Below, piece after piece: positions 16,077-25,012 of a DNA stretch of 64,000 nt (position 1 is the first letter of the stretch; the number at the start of each line of letters is the position of its first letter). Position numbers and translations under genes: made by a program. Source of the stretch: Pseudomonadota bacterium (GTDB taxonomy: Bacteria; Pseudomonadota; Alphaproteobacteria; Rhizobiales; Devosiaceae); the NCBI GenBank assembly GCA_023388175.1, contig JAEWGT010000017.1, forward strand, positions 372,001 to 436,000, written 5' to 3'. The notes under the pieces were generated by a model. The model ran no database searches and was not told where the DNA came from. It worked only from the letters and a program-made list of their open reading frames with translations.

Positions 16077-16967
16077 TTACTCCGCCGCCACCTTCTTGGG
16101 CGTCACCGCTGCCGCATAGGCATCGATCAGCGTCCGGCAGCCTTCAGCCGGGGTAAACTTGTAGTCGCCGATGACCGAAACAGGCGTCACTTCCGCAGCG
16201 GTGCCGGTCAGGAAACACTCGTCGAACTGGCCCAGCTCCTCGGGCATGATATGCCGCTCGGTCACGGTGAAACCATGCTCCTTGGCCAAGGCGATCAGCG
16301 TCTGGCGGGTAATGCCGTTGAGGAAGCAGTCCGGCGTCGGCGTCGTGATGTCCTTGCCCTTGATGAAGAACACATTGGCGCCCGTGGCTTCCGCCACATA
16401 GCCGCGATAGTCCAGCATCAGCGCGTCGGCATAGCCATTGGCCATGGCCGCGTCCTTGGACAGGGTGCAGATCATGTAAAGACCTGCAGCCTTGGCCGAG
16501 GACGGGATGGTCTCGGGAGACGGGCGCTTCCACTTGCTCCATTCGAGACGGATGCCCTTGAGCTTTTCCTCCACCGAGAAATAGCTCGGCCACACCCAGG
16601 CGGCGATGGCCACATGCACCTTGTTGTTGCGCGCCGGCACCGACAATTCTTCCGAGCCGCGCCAGGCGACCGGGCGCACATAGGCATCCACCAGCCCGTT
16701 CTTGTCGAGCACGAGGCGCTTGGCAGCCTCGATTTCATCGACGCTGTAGGGAAAGGGCATGTCCAGCGTCGCGGCGGAGCGGATCAGCCGCTCGGTATGT
16801 TCGCGCGACTTGAAGATTTCGCCGCCATAGGCGCGCTCGCCCTCGAATACGGAGCTGGCGTAGTGAAGTCCGTGCGTCAGCACGTGAATCTTCGCGTCCT
16901 TCCAGGGTTTGAGTTCGCCATCAAACCAGATCCAGCCATCGCGCTGGTCCATCGGCACGCCTGCCAT
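16077..16967 (-). CDS. ilvE: Branched-chain amino acid aminotransferase
   Basis: A 296-residue fold-type IV PLP aminotransferase that interconverts Leu, Ile and Val with their 2-oxo acids. Marks are HGLHYASSVFEGERAYGG (about residues 32-49), the catalytic-Lys stretch SSAKAAGLYM (about 156-165), EATGANVFF, LNGITRQTLI, and ECFLTGTAAEVTPV. D-amino-acid aminotransferases share the fold, but the FEGERAYGG start and TGTAAEVTPV end favour IlvE. It is divergent from the MarR regulator at 17104, which may control it. Confidence 0.92.
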   Translation of the reverse strand: MAGVPMDQRDGWIWFDGELKPWKDAKIHVLTHGLHYASSVFEGERAYGGEIFKSREHTERLIRSAATLDMPFPYSVDEIEAAKRLVLDKNGLVDAYVRPVAWRGSEELSVPARNNKVHVAIAAWVWPSYFSVEEKLKGIRLEWSKWKRPSPETIPSSAKAAGLYMICTLSKDAAMANGYADALMLDYRGYVAEATGANVFFIKGKDITTPTPDCFLNGITRQTLIALAKEHGFTVTERHIMPEELGQFDECFLTGTAAEVTPVSVIGDYKFTPAEGCRTLIDAYAAAVTPKKVAAE

Positions 16968-17103
16968 GAGTCCTCTCCAGACATTTTTCGTTTATCACCA
17001 TGCTTGGGCATGGCCTTTGCGCCAATCATGCCTCAGGGTCAAACCCTTGGCAAACCGGAATGTCTTTGGGATAAGACGAAACCATGACGGCAATGGAGTG
17101 ACT

Positions 17104-17622
17104 ATGTCAGTGGATCGAAAAAATGTCAACAAGGCTGACATAAATTCACCGCTGGCAGGGCATGCCCATCTGCCGCTCGATATCATGGGGCTTTTCTTCT
17201 TCGCCTACAGGGATTTCACCGGCGACGCCGATGCCCTGCTCGACCGTCAGGGCTTTGGCCGGGCCCATCACCGCGTGCTCTACTTCGTCAATCTCAAGCC
17301 CGGCATGCCGGTGGCCGACCTGCTCGACATCCTCAAGATTACCAAGCAGAGCCTCGCGCGTGTTCTGCGCCAGCTGATCGACAACGGCTATATCGAGCAG
17401 AAGACCGGCGATGCCGACCGGCGCCAGCGCCTGCTCCACGCCACCGCCAAGGGCCGGCATTTCTTCGCCGAGCTATCGGCCAATCAGGCCACCCGTATCG
17501 ATGCGTCCGTGGCCGCCTTGCCGCCCGAAGCGGCCAGATATGTCCGGCGCTTCCTGATCGGCATGGTCAATCCCGAAGACACCGCCACCCTCGACCGCCT
17601 GCGGCTGATGGACAAGATCTAG
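17104..17622 (+). CDS. MarR-family transcriptional regulator (PetP-like)
   Basis: A 172-residue winged-helix regulator. FGRAHHRVLYFVNLKPGMPVADLLDILKI is the first half of the DNA-binding domain, TKQSLARVLRQLIDNGYIEQ the recognition helix, and GDADRRQRLLHAT the wing. The ATG at 17104 has GGAG upstream. MarR proteins with this sequence sit next to ilvE in several alphaproteobacteria and are sometimes called PetP. The spacer to ilvE has a palindrome (CCATGC...GCATGG near 17000-17015) that could be an operator. It is convergent with proC by a four-base overlap. Confidence 0.85.
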   Translation: MSVDRKNVNKADINSPLAGHAHLPLDIMGLFFFAYRDFTGDADALLDRQGFGRAHHRVLYFVNLKPGMPVADLLDILKITKQSLARVLRQLIDNGYIEQKTGDADRRQRLLHATAKGRHFFAELSANQATRIDASVAALPPEAARYVRRFLIGMVNPEDTATLDRLRLMDKI

Positions 17623-18440
17623 GCGCGGCCCAGCTCCTCGCTGCGCTTCCGCGCCGCGTCCACCGCCCGCTCCATCAGCGGCGTCAGCCCGTCATCGGCC
17701 ATGAGCACATCGAGTGCCGCCGCCGTCGTGCCATTGGGCGAGGTGACATTCTGCCGGAGCACGCTGGCGGGCGCCGGGTCGGCCTCCATCAGCGCCGCCG
17801 CCCCAATCACCGTCTGCCGCGCCAATTGCATGGCGACATGCTCGGGCAGGCCCTGTTTGACGCCCGCCGCCGCCAGCGCCTCGACCAGATTGAACACATA
17901 AGCAGGCCCGGAGCCCGAGACCGCCGTCACCGCGTCCAGATCGCTTTCCGCCTTGAACCAGGCCACCTGCCCCGCCGCTGCCAGCAGCGCATCGGCGGTG
18001 GCGCGATCCTCGGCCCGAACCTGCGCCCCGGCGACGGCACCGGTAATGCCCTTGCCGATCTGTGCCGGGGTATTGGGCATGGTGCGGATCACCCGGTCGG
18101 TGCTGAGCCCCCCCGACAGCGTGGCAATCGAGATGCCGGCTGCGATGGACAATATCAGCGTATGAGTGCCAACCACCGGCAGCAGTCCTTCCATCACCGG
18201 CCCGATGATCTGCGGCTTGACCGCCAGCACCAGCACATTGGGCTGCAATCCGACCGCCTCGGGATGGATGACCAGATCGAAATCCTCGGCCAGCGCCTTG
18301 GCAGCATCGCCCGGCACCGGATCGACCAGCACCAGATCGCGCGGGGATAGCCCCGCTTGCAACCAGCCGCGCGCCAGCGCAACACCCATCTTGCCCGCAC
18401 CCACCAGCATGACCGGACCGATTGCAGCAAGATTTGTCAT
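17619..18440 (-). CDS. proC: Pyrroline-5-carboxylate reductase
   Basis: A 273-residue ProC, the last step of proline synthesis. The N-terminal Rossmann motif is VGAGKMGVALARGWLQAG (about residues 13-30). LAVKPQ, IRTMPNTPAQIGKG, and TAVSGSGPAYVFNLVEAL followed by TSPNGTTAAAL are family hallmarks, the last being the PROSITE-type signature region. It follows the YbjN gene on the same strand, a pairing often seen in Rhizobiales. Confidence 0.95.
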   Translation of the reverse strand: MTNLAAIGPVMLVGAGKMGVALARGWLQAGLSPRDLVLVDPVPGDAAKALAEDFDLVIHPEAVGLQPNVLVLAVKPQIIGPVMEGLLPVVGTHTLILSIAAGISIATLSGGLSTDRVIRTMPNTPAQIGKGITGAVAGAQVRAEDRATADALLAAAGQVAWFKAESDLDAVTAVSGSGPAYVFNLVEALAAAGVKQGLPEHVAMQLARQTVIGAAALMEADPAPASVLRQNVTSPNGTTAAALDVLMADDGLTPLMERAVDAARKRSEELGRA

Positions 18441-18545
18441 TTGGGCATGTCTCCAGATAGGGGGCTCGGCAGCGATCGGACCAAACCGGTGTTGATCGTC
18501 ACGACCCGTCTAACGCGGGCGGTCCATGCAATGCTGCATCAAAAT

Positions 18546-18575
18546 GGATTGCCCGGACAAGCCGGGCGATGACGA
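18546..18575. repeat. REP-like palindrome (family B), copy 1
   Basis: Core TGCCCGGACAAGCCGGGCG, a perfect stem of GCCCGG with loop ACAAG-type spacer. The same unit occurs as an inverted pair at 48945-49015. It lies between ybjN and proC and may act on the mRNA. Confidence 0.8.
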
Positions 18576-18603
18576 TAAACGGCTAGTGGCGAATATGAAC
18601 CGC

Positions 18604-19104
18604 TCAGGCCTCGCCCACGGTCTCGAACATCACATGGCTCAGCGCGTCGGCGGCCGACTTGCCGGCCCAGACCACAAACTGAAACGCCTGATAATAGAGG
18701 TCACAGCTATCCGAAGCCGAGCGCAGCAATGCCTCGCATTGCTGCGGCGACACATCGGCGCCGCCGGTCAGAAGATGCGAATTGCGGAACAGCACCACGC
18801 CTTCCTTGTGCCAGATGTCGAAATGGCCGATCCACAGCTGCTCATTGATCAGGCTGATCAGCTGTTTGATTTCGGCACGCCGGCCCTCTGGCACCTTGAG
18901 GTCGAAAGCACAGGCGATATGCAGGCTTTCGAGGTCTTCCATCCAGTTGAACGACACATGATAATCGCTCCATCCGCCGCGCACGGAGATAGAGATTTCA
19001 TCGGCATCCTGCCGCTCGAAATTCCAGTCATTGATCGAAGCGATATGCTCGACAAGGTCCACGGGATGGGACGTCCGGTCGGGCTCGAATTCAATCAGGG
19101 CCAT
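18604..19104 (-). CDS. YbjN-domain protein
   Basis: A 166-residue protein. MALIEFEPDRTSHPVDLVEHIASINDWNFER and the mid-part SWMEDLESLHIACAFDLKVPEGRR-like block match the YbjN family, whose fold resembles type III secretion chaperones. Function is unknown; E. coli YbjN affects motility and stress. The ATG at 19104 is the natural start; the open frame extends upstream without a ribosome site. It is upstream of proC on the same strand, and a CtrA-type box is about 200 bases further upstream. Confidence 0.82.
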   Translation of the reverse strand: MALIEFEPDRTSHPVDLVEHIASINDWNFERQDADEISISVRGGWSDYHVSFNWMEDLESLHIACAFDLKVPEGRRAEIKQLISLINEQLWIGHFDIWHKEGVVLFRNSHLLTGGADVSPQQCEALLRSASDSCDLYYQAFQFVVWAGKSAADALSHVMFETVGEA

Positions 19105-19305
19105 AAAAAAGGTCCGTCCTGCTAGGCGTTGGTCGTCGGCACGGTCGGGTGACCGGCTGTGTTCGGATACGCGGGAAGGAACAAAAAGCCGCAACTACGG
19201 CGTCGAATCGTCCTCCTGTCACAAACTACACTGCGCCACTGATTCAGGGGACGCAGGCCATGGACCGAACGACATTCTCTTGTGGATGATGATTGGGCAG
19301 GCCGG

Positions 19306-19322
19306 GTTAACGGAACGTTAAC
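19306..19322. promoter_or_regulatory. Candidate CtrA box / perfect inverted repeat
   Basis: GTTAACG, GAA, CGTTAAC is a perfect seven-base inverted repeat. It also matches the CtrA consensus TTAA-N7-TTAAC exactly. It lies in a 278-base spacer upstream of the YbjN-proC genes. No other gene is in the spacer. Confidence 0.5.
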
Positions 19323-19382
19323 AGGCCCGCCATCCGGGCACTTCCCGCCGCAACGATCTGTTAATAAACCGCCTCGGCCGCC

Positions 19383-20105
19383 CTAGCCGAGGCTCTCCGG
19401 CCCCGCCCAGCCAAAACGGATCGACTCGCCCCATTGCGGAAAGCCGTTCATCTCGGCCATCCTGGCTGCCGCTTCGGTGTCGTAAGGCACGCCGATCAGC
19501 GCGGTCTGCCACCCCGCCCGGCGCTTTTCAACAACGGCATAGTGGGCATCGGGCGAGCCCCGCACCAATTGCATGCCCACCGAACCCGGATTGACGAGCA
19601 GGCGCCCATCGCTCAGCCGCAGGGTGCGCGCCACATGCGTATGTCCGCATAGCAGCACGTCGCATTCAATGCCCACGGCCTCTCGCGCCACGTCCTCTTC
19701 ACTCGGCAGGGTTGTGCGGCGTCCGTCATAGAAATTGTCGAGCCAGGGCTTTTCATCATCGTCCGGCGTGCCGTGACAGGCAAACACCGCATCGCCCAGA
19801 CGCAGCACCGGCCTCAGCGCCGCCAGCCAGGCGATCTGGGCTTCAATGAGTTGCCCCCGCGCAAACCGGTCCACCGCGCCCGCGCCACGCAGGTGCAGAT
19901 CGACGACCCAGCGGTCGTGATTGCCCGCAATGACTTGGGCGTCGAGCGCAATCAGCCGCGCCGCCGCGCCGGCAGGATCGACCGGCCCGCTGACATGGTC
20001 GCCCAGGCACACAATGGCATCGACGCTCTGCCGCGCCATGTCCTCAAGCACGGCATCGAGCGCAATGCTGTTGCCATGGACGTCGGAAAGAACCCCGATG
20101 CGCAA
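19383..20105 (-). CDS. Metallophosphoesterase (YfcE/MJ0936-like)
   Basis: A 240-residue calcineurin-like phosphoesterase. Motifs in order: D-x-H in SDVHGN (about residues 7-12), GDH in CLGDHVSGP (a GD(N/H) variant), GNHDR (about 76-80), and CGHTHVARTL near 160. These bind the two-metal centre. The GDHVSGP form is typical of the group annotated as predicted phosphodiesterases. The substrate is unknown. It ends at the CtrA-box spacer and lies just downstream of ubiK, with a three-base gap. Confidence 0.87.
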   Translation of the reverse strand: MRIGVLSDVHGNSIALDAVLEDMARQSVDAIVCLGDHVSGPVDPAGAAARLIALDAQVIAGNHDRWVVDLHLRGAGAVDRFARGQLIEAQIAWLAALRPVLRLGDAVFACHGTPDDDEKPWLDNFYDGRRTTLPSEEDVAREAVGIECDVLLCGHTHVARTLRLSDGRLLVNPGSVGMQLVRGSPDAHYAVVEKRRAGWQTALIGVPYDTEAAARMAEMNGFPQWGESIRFGWAGPESLG

Positions 20106-20108
20106 CGG

Positions 20109-20363
20109 TTATTTCGCTGGCTTGGCGTCGCCGCGCAAAGCCGCGAGCTCCTTGCGCAGCGCATCGATTTCTTCGCCCTGCACCTGAACCAGTTCGCGCA
20201 GCGCGTCAAAATCCTCGCGCCTGACCAGGTCCATGTCGTTGACGATGCGCTGGGCCTGCGACTTCACCACGGTCTCGACTTCGCGCCGCACCCCGTCAGC
20301 CACCCCGGCAGCCTCGTTCATCACGCGGCCCAGTCCGTCAAAAATCCGGTTATTCTGGTTCAT
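20109..20363 (-). CDS. ubiK: Ubiquinone biosynthesis accessory factor UbiK
   Basis: An 84-residue BMFP-type protein. The N-terminal half is an amphipathic helix (GLGRVMNEAAGVADGVRREVE) and the C-terminal half a coiled coil (REDFDALRELVQVQGEEIDALRKEL). These are the features of UbiK, which supports the UbiJ-Ubi enzyme complex in aerobic ubiquinone synthesis and trimerises. The ATG at 20363 begins MNQNNRIFDG; the longer open frame upstream runs through the chorismate mutase gene and is not coding. Confidence 0.85.
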   Translation of the reverse strand: MNQNNRIFDGLGRVMNEAAGVADGVRREVETVVKSQAQRIVNDMDLVRREDFDALRELVQVQGEEIDALRKELAALRGDAKPAK

Positions 20364-20556
20364 GGCTTTCGTCTCGCAAATTCCTGCCTGTCGGACGATA
20401 TGTAAGGCAGAGCGACCCCAATGACCAGTGCGACCGATAGCGCGGGAAGCATGCCCTGCCCCGCACCGTGGCCCCACGCGGCACCAGCAACCACCCACGC
20501 AGACATGCGGCGACGGCCATGGTACCCCTCGATTATCTTGTCTGAGGAGCTTGATC

Positions 20557-20859
20557 ATGAACCAAAAAACCGACGTCCCGCCAGAACTCGAAGCCCTGCG
20601 GTCCAGCATCGACAACCTGGACGCCTCGCTGATCTTCATTCTGGCAGAACGCTTCAAGCTCACCCGGAAGGTCGGTGAACTCAAGGCCACCAACAAGCTA
20701 CCCGCAGCAGATGTGTCCAGAGAAGACGACCAGATGTCCCGACTGCGCCGGCTGGCTGGAGAGGCGCAACTCGACCCGATATTCGCGGAGCGCTTTCTCC
20801 GTTTCATTATCGATGAGGTCATACAGCATCACCAGACCCTCGCAGGCGCAGAACGCTAG
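20557..20859 (+). CDS. Chorismate mutase (AroQ class)
   Basis: A 100-residue all-helical monofunctional chorismate mutase. It converts chorismate to prephenate, the branch to Phe and Tyr. SSIDNLDASLIFILAERFKLTRKVGELKATNKLP (residues about 14-47) carries the active-site Arg and Lys of helix 1, and ERFLRFIIDEVIQHHQ is the C-terminal helix. GAGGA precedes the ATG at 20557. It is divergent from ubiK, and it is not linked to aroG at 13.4 kb. Confidence 0.88.
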   Translation: MNQKTDVPPELEALRSSIDNLDASLIFILAERFKLTRKVGELKATNKLPAADVSREDDQMSRLRRLAGEAQLDPIFAERFLRFIIDEVIQHHQTLAGAER

Positions 20860-20970
20860 AGGCGTCATTGGGGCGGGGTGACGACTGATTGGCTTCAGGG
20901 AGCTGCAAGCAGATGCAGCCTTTTGAGTATCCCGAACAAGCAGGTGGCGTGTTGCCCAATCATCAAAAGG

Positions 20971-20993
20971 GACCAGCCTCATGAAGGCTGGCC
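20971..20993 (-). terminator. Terminator of the NmrA-type reductase gene
   Basis: Read on the minus strand, CCAGCC, loop TTCATGA, GGCTGG is followed by TCCCTTTT. It starts eight bases past the stop at 21001. Confidence 0.7.
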
Positions 20994-21000
20994 CAAATAC

Positions 21001-21843
21001 TCAAGGCGTCAGGGGTGGTGGTTCGCGGCCAGTCAGTTTCTCGAAATCCTGAGACGCCGGCCCACCTGCGCCTCGCGCCAGACCGTCGTCTATCCAGGCG
21101 AGCATTGCCGCCGTCTCTGGCGGTACCGATGCAGATACCATGCGCTCCACAAGTGCCTCTTTCGAGACTTCGACGGGGGAGTATGAGCGGCCCCGACTAG
21201 TGCCGGCCAACTCCGCCAATTCAGGCATGGTGATGGCTTTGGGTCCAGTGATGTCGAGAGTACGCCGGCCTGAAAATCCATCGGAGACGGCGAAAGCTGC
21301 TGCGTCGGCACATTGTTGGCGCGTCACATAGGCTACTCCACCTGCGCCCGCCGCATGGAAGAAGCGACCATCATTGTCAGCACGTTCAAGAAATTGCCGG
21401 GCCAGATCGTCATAAAAGGCGTTCCGCAATATCGAGTAGCCAATGCTGCTCTCTTTGAGAATGGCCTCCGTCATTGCATGATCAACAGTCATCAGCGAAA
21501 GCGGGCTGCTGTCTGCCTTCAAGAACGACGTATAGACGATGTGACTGACACCTGCGCCAATTGCTGCATCTATTGCAGCGCGATGTTGGCGGATACGTAT
21601 GCCATCAGGACCTAAAGCGTTGGTGCTTATAAGGATAAGCCGGTCCACTCCCGCCATGGCTTGTTGAAGGCTCTTGGCCTGGTCGAAATCTGCGAACCGT
21701 GGCTCCAGGTGGCTGGAAATCCCTGCAAGTGCATTCGGCGTCCGGCTAAGCAGGACCAGCGGCTGATCGGTGATTGAGCGCAGCGACTGGAGCACCAGGC
21801 GGCCCAGCTTTCCGCTAGCGCCGGAAATTGCTATTGATGTCAT
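21001..21843 (-). CDS. NmrA/QorB-like NAD(P)H-binding reductase
   Basis: A 280-residue atypical SDR. The N-terminal motif ISGASGKLGRLVLQSL (residues about 6-21) is the glycine-rich cofactor loop, followed by LLSRTP for NADP choice and DRLILISTNA. The protein resembles E. coli QorB (quinone oxidoreductase 2) and other NmrA-like enzymes; substrate is not known. Codon use has more A/T in third positions than the neighbours, and the gene is flanked by a long spacer on its 5' side, so it may be a later arrival. Confidence 0.82.
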   Translation of the reverse strand: MTSIAISGASGKLGRLVLQSLRSITDQPLVLLSRTPNALAGISSHLEPRFADFDQAKSLQQAMAGVDRLILISTNALGPDGIRIRQHRAAIDAAIGAGVSHIVYTSFLKADSSPLSLMTVDHAMTEAILKESSIGYSILRNAFYDDLARQFLERADNDGRFFHAAGAGGVAYVTRQQCADAAAFAVSDGFSGRRTLDITGPKAITMPELAELAGTSRGRSYSPVEVSKEALVERMVSASVPPETAAMLAWIDDGLARGAGGPASQDFEKLTGREPPPLTP

Positions 21844-22189
21844 TTGAAAACTCTTCTGACGATATGGACACGACAGCTCATGCCCCGCAACGCGGTGGCC
21901 TCACTGTCAGCGATCAGTCAGAAGAAAACGCTTGTCACAGCGGTTTTATCGAACAGCCGTTGCCGCAGGTCAAGATAACCTGACCAACAGATCGAGATAC
22001 GCTTGCCCCTGTTGCTGTCGGGTCAATCTTCGACTTCTATGCCAGGAAACGGCGTCCCACCCGTCATTCCAGTCAATCAACCGCGCCTTTCCGCCGCCCC
22101 CTCTTGAGCTATTGCACATGACGGGTTTATGGCATGCACGATGCTGCCCTAATTTGAGGCCACACAAGGTCGAACCTGCGGAGACGTTC
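21844..22189. other. 346-base spacer between NmrA-type gene and lgt
   Basis: No gene is supported. CTTCTGAC (21853-21860) and GTCAGAAG (21917-21924) form an inverted repeat. TTGAGC with 17 bases to TTATGG (about 22104-22132) is a plausible promoter for lgt. Confidence 0.4.
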
Positions 22190-23014
22190 TTGCCCTTCCC
22201 TAACATCGACCCCATTGCCATTGCCATCGGCCCCATCGCCATCCGCTGGTATGCGCTGGCCTATCTGTTCGGCGTGCTGCTCGGCGCCGCCTATGGTTAT
22301 CTGCTCCTGCGCAATGAACGCCTCTGGCATCGCGGCGCGCCGCCCTTTGCCGCCAAGGACATCTGGGATTTCGCCTTCTGGGCCATGCTCGCCATCGTCA
22401 TCGGCGGGCGCGCTGGCTATGTGCTGTTCTACAACCTGCCCTATTACGCGCAGAACCCGCTCGAAATCATCAATACGCTGGATGGCGGCATGTCCTATCA
22501 CGGCGGCATGCTCGGCCTGATGCTCGCGGCCATCCTTTTCACCCGATCCAAGGGCGGCAACTGGCTGTCGAGCCTCGACCTGCTCGGCGCCGTGGCCACT
22601 ATCGGCATTTTCCTCGGCCGCATTTCCAATTTCATCAACGCCGAACTCTATGGCGCACCAACCGATGCGCCCTGGGGGGTCGTCTTCCCCACCGATCCGC
22701 TGCAGGTGGCTCGCCACCCGAGCCAGCTTTATGAAGCCGTGCTCGAAGGCCTGCTCCTCTTCCTCATCATCCGCATCGCCACGCACGTCTTCTACGCCCT
22801 GCGCAAGCCGGGTCTCGTCGCCGGCATCTTCGCCATCGGCTACGCCCTCTCGCGCATCGCCGTGGAGTTTGTTCGTCTCCCCGATATCCAGCTTGGCTAT
22901 CTCTATTTGGGGTGGGTCACCATGGGTCAGATACTGAGCCTGCCACTGCTCGTCGGCGGTGTGGGCCTAGTGATTTACGCACTTTCACGCCGCGAAAACC
23001 CTTTGCGACCGTGA
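22190..23014 (+). CDS. lgt: Prolipoprotein diacylglyceryl transferase
   Basis: A 274-residue seven-helix membrane enzyme. It moves diacylglycerol from phosphatidylglycerol to the lipobox Cys of prelipoproteins. GGMSYHGGMLG (with the essential His) and GRISNFINAELYG are present; the fourth residue of the latter is Ser where the family usually has Gly or Ala. IDPIAIAIGPIAIRWYALAY is the standard N-terminus, so the start is taken as the TTG at 22190, which has GGAG seven bases upstream; the in-frame ATGs further upstream are improbable. It leads a row of genes on the same strand. Confidence 0.93.
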   Translation: MPFPNIDPIAIAIGPIAIRWYALAYLFGVLLGAAYGYLLLRNERLWHRGAPPFAAKDIWDFAFWAMLAIVIGGRAGYVLFYNLPYYAQNPLEIINTLDGGMSYHGGMLGLMLAAILFTRSKGGNWLSSLDLLGAVATIGIFLGRISNFINAELYGAPTDAPWGVVFPTDPLQVARHPSQLYEAVLEGLLLFLIIRIATHVFYALRKPGLVAGIFAIGYALSRIAVEFVRLPDIQLGYLYLGWVTMGQILSLPLLVGGVGLVIYALSRRENPLRP

Positions 23015-23060
23015 ACGCTAACAGCCTGTCGGCGAATTCAGCCAAAGTGAGAGTCTCAAC

Positions 23061-24140
23061 GTGAACACTGTGCTGACCCTGGAACAGCAAATCGACACGC
23101 AAATTCGCGCAGGCGGGCCGATGTCCGTGGCGACCTATATGGGCCTGTGCCTCACCCATCCGACCAAGGGCTATTACCGGGCCCGCGACCCTATTGGCGG
23201 CAAGGGCGACTTCATCACCGCGCCGGAAATTTCCCAGATGTTTGGGGAACTTATCGGCTTCTGGCTGGTCAATATCTGGCAGCAGATGAACGAGCCCAAG
23301 GCCTTCACCCTGCTCGAACTCGGCCCCGGCCGCGGCACGCTCATGGCCGATATCCTGCGCACCGCCTGCCGCGCGCCCGGCTTCCGCGACGCCCTCCATC
23401 TCGCCTTGTTCGAAACCAGCCCCAATCTCATGGCCGAGCAGCAGCAGAGGCTGGCGCCATACGACCCTAAATACCTGCAGGATTTTGATAATTTTGTCGA
23501 AGGGCCGGTGCTGGTCGTCGCCAACGAATTCTTCGATGCCCTGCCGATCCGCCAGTTTGTCCGCGGAGAAAATGGCTGGCATGAACGGCAGATCGGCCTC
23601 ATCGAAGGCAAGCGCACCTTCGGCCTCTCCCCCACCCCGATCCCAGCGACCGCCATGCCGGACGCGGTGGCCGATGCCGGGCCGAACAGCATTTTTGAAG
23701 TCAATTTCGCCGGCGCCGAAGTGATGTCGCGGCTGGCAAAAGTCGTTTCCAGACAAGGCGGTAGCATCCTCGCCATCGACTATGGCTATGGCCGGACTCA
23801 GACCGGGGAAACCCTACAAGGCGTCCGCAACCACGCCTATGCCGATGTGCTGGACGCCCCCGGCGAAACCGACCTCTCCGCCCATGTCGACTTCGCTGCA
23901 CTGGCCAATGTGGCCCGCCAGTCCGGGCTCGCGGCCCAACCCCTTGCCACCCAAGGCGAATTTCTCGCCCGCCTCGGCATCGGCACCCGTGCGGGCGCGC
24001 TCATCAAGGCCAATCCCGGTCAGGAAGACGACATCAAATCCGCCCATGACCGCCTTGTCGGCGCCGATCAGATGGGCACCCTGTTCAAGGTCTTCTGTGC
24101 CCATTCTCCCGGACTCGCACCAGCCGGATTTGCATCCTGA
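23061..24140 (+). CDS. SAM-dependent methyltransferase, MidA/NDUFAF7 family
   Basis: A 359-residue protein of the COG1565 family, homologous to mitochondrial NDUFAF7 (which methylates an Arg of complex I subunit NDUFS2). GDFITAPEISQMFGELIG (about residues 46-65), LLELGPGRGTLMADILR (SAM site), and VANEFFDALPIRQF are its signatures. The start is a GTG at 23061. Its stop overlaps the ATG of pgeF (ATGA-type). The order lgt, this gene, pgeF is common in Alphaproteobacteria. The target in bacteria is an inference. Confidence 0.87.
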   Translation: MNTVLTLEQQIDTQIRAGGPMSVATYMGLCLTHPTKGYYRARDPIGGKGDFITAPEISQMFGELIGFWLVNIWQQMNEPKAFTLLELGPGRGTLMADILRTACRAPGFRDALHLALFETSPNLMAEQQQRLAPYDPKYLQDFDNFVEGPVLVVANEFFDALPIRQFVRGENGWHERQIGLIEGKRTFGLSPTPIPATAMPDAVADAGPNSIFEVNFAGAEVMSRLAKVVSRQGGSILAIDYGYGRTQTGETLQGVRNHAYADVLDAPGETDLSAHVDFAALANVARQSGLAAQPLATQGEFLARLGIGTRAGALIKANPGQEDDIKSAHDRLVGADQMGTLFKVFCAHSPGLAPAGFAS

Positions 24141-24895
24141 TGAACTACGAAACGTCACCCGCCCTCAGCGCCATCCCCAACATCCGGCACGGTTTTTTTG
24201 GCCGGCAGGGTGGAGTTTCGACGGGCGAGTTTGAAGGCCTCAACGTCTCGTGGTCCGTGGGCGACGACGTCGACACCGTTGAAACCAATAGAGAATTGGT
24301 GCGCCAGGCCATCGGCATCGGCCCACTCGCCATCCTCAAGCAGATTCACTCTGCCCGCGTCGAGACCCTTGCCCGCCCGCCAGAGCCCTCTACCATCGAA
24401 GCCGACGCCATTGTCACAGCGTCGCCAGGCATCGCGCTCGCCATTCTGACCGCCGATTGCACCCCTATCCTTTTCGCTGACCCAGAAGCCGGGATTGTCG
24501 GCGCGGCCCATGCCGGCTGGCGCGGCGCGGTGGACGGGATTATCGGCAATACCATTGCTGCGATGACGGCGCTTGGCGCTCACCCGGCCCGCATCCGCGC
24601 TGCTTACGGACCGACCATTCATGCCCCCAATTATGAGGTGGGCGATCAGTTCAAAGCCGATTTCCTGGCCCTGCATCCCGATGGGGAGCGCCACTTCCAC
24701 ACGCCCGTTGGAGAAAAGCCGCATTTCGACCTGCCCGGCTTCGTCGCTGCGCAGCTCCGCGCCGCTGGCGTCACTCAGATCCAGCAGGTCGGGCATTGCA
24801 CCTATGCCCATCCCGACCGCTATTTCTCCCATCGTCACGCCACCCATCAGGGCACGCGTACAGGTCGCCAGATCGCCGTCATCGGCATGACGTGA
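24140..24895 (+). CDS. pgeF: Peptidoglycan editing factor PgeF (YfiH, laccase domain)
   Basis: A 251-residue multicopper polyphenol-oxidase-fold protein. HGFFGRQGGVSTGEF at the N-terminus, LTADCTPILF (metal-binding Cys), AAHAGWRGAVDGI and GHCTYAHPDRYFSHR with the two His and a Cys form the zinc site. The E. coli homologue removes wrongly incorporated L-Ser from UDP-MurNAc-peptides. The same fold in vertebrates is FAMIN. That activity links it to the murein theme of murL-murD2 at 50.8 kb, but it is not adjacent. Confidence 0.9.
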   Translation: MNYETSPALSAIPNIRHGFFGRQGGVSTGEFEGLNVSWSVGDDVDTVETNRELVRQAIGIGPLAILKQIHSARVETLARPPEPSTIEADAIVTASPGIALAILTADCTPILFADPEAGIVGAAHAGWRGAVDGIIGNTIAAMTALGAHPARIRAAYGPTIHAPNYEVGDQFKADFLALHPDGERHFHTPVGEKPHFDLPGFVAAQLRAAGVTQIQQVGHCTYAHPDRYFSHRHATHQGTRTGRQIAVIGMT

Positions 24896-25012
24896 TGTTT
24901 AATTTACCGATCCGCCGAAAGTGGCGTTGCGAGTCTTGAGACTTGCCGCTAAAGCTGCCCGCGAAACTGGTTGGTCCCTCTCCCCGGGACCGGTTGAGAC
25001 AGGATCGCGCCC

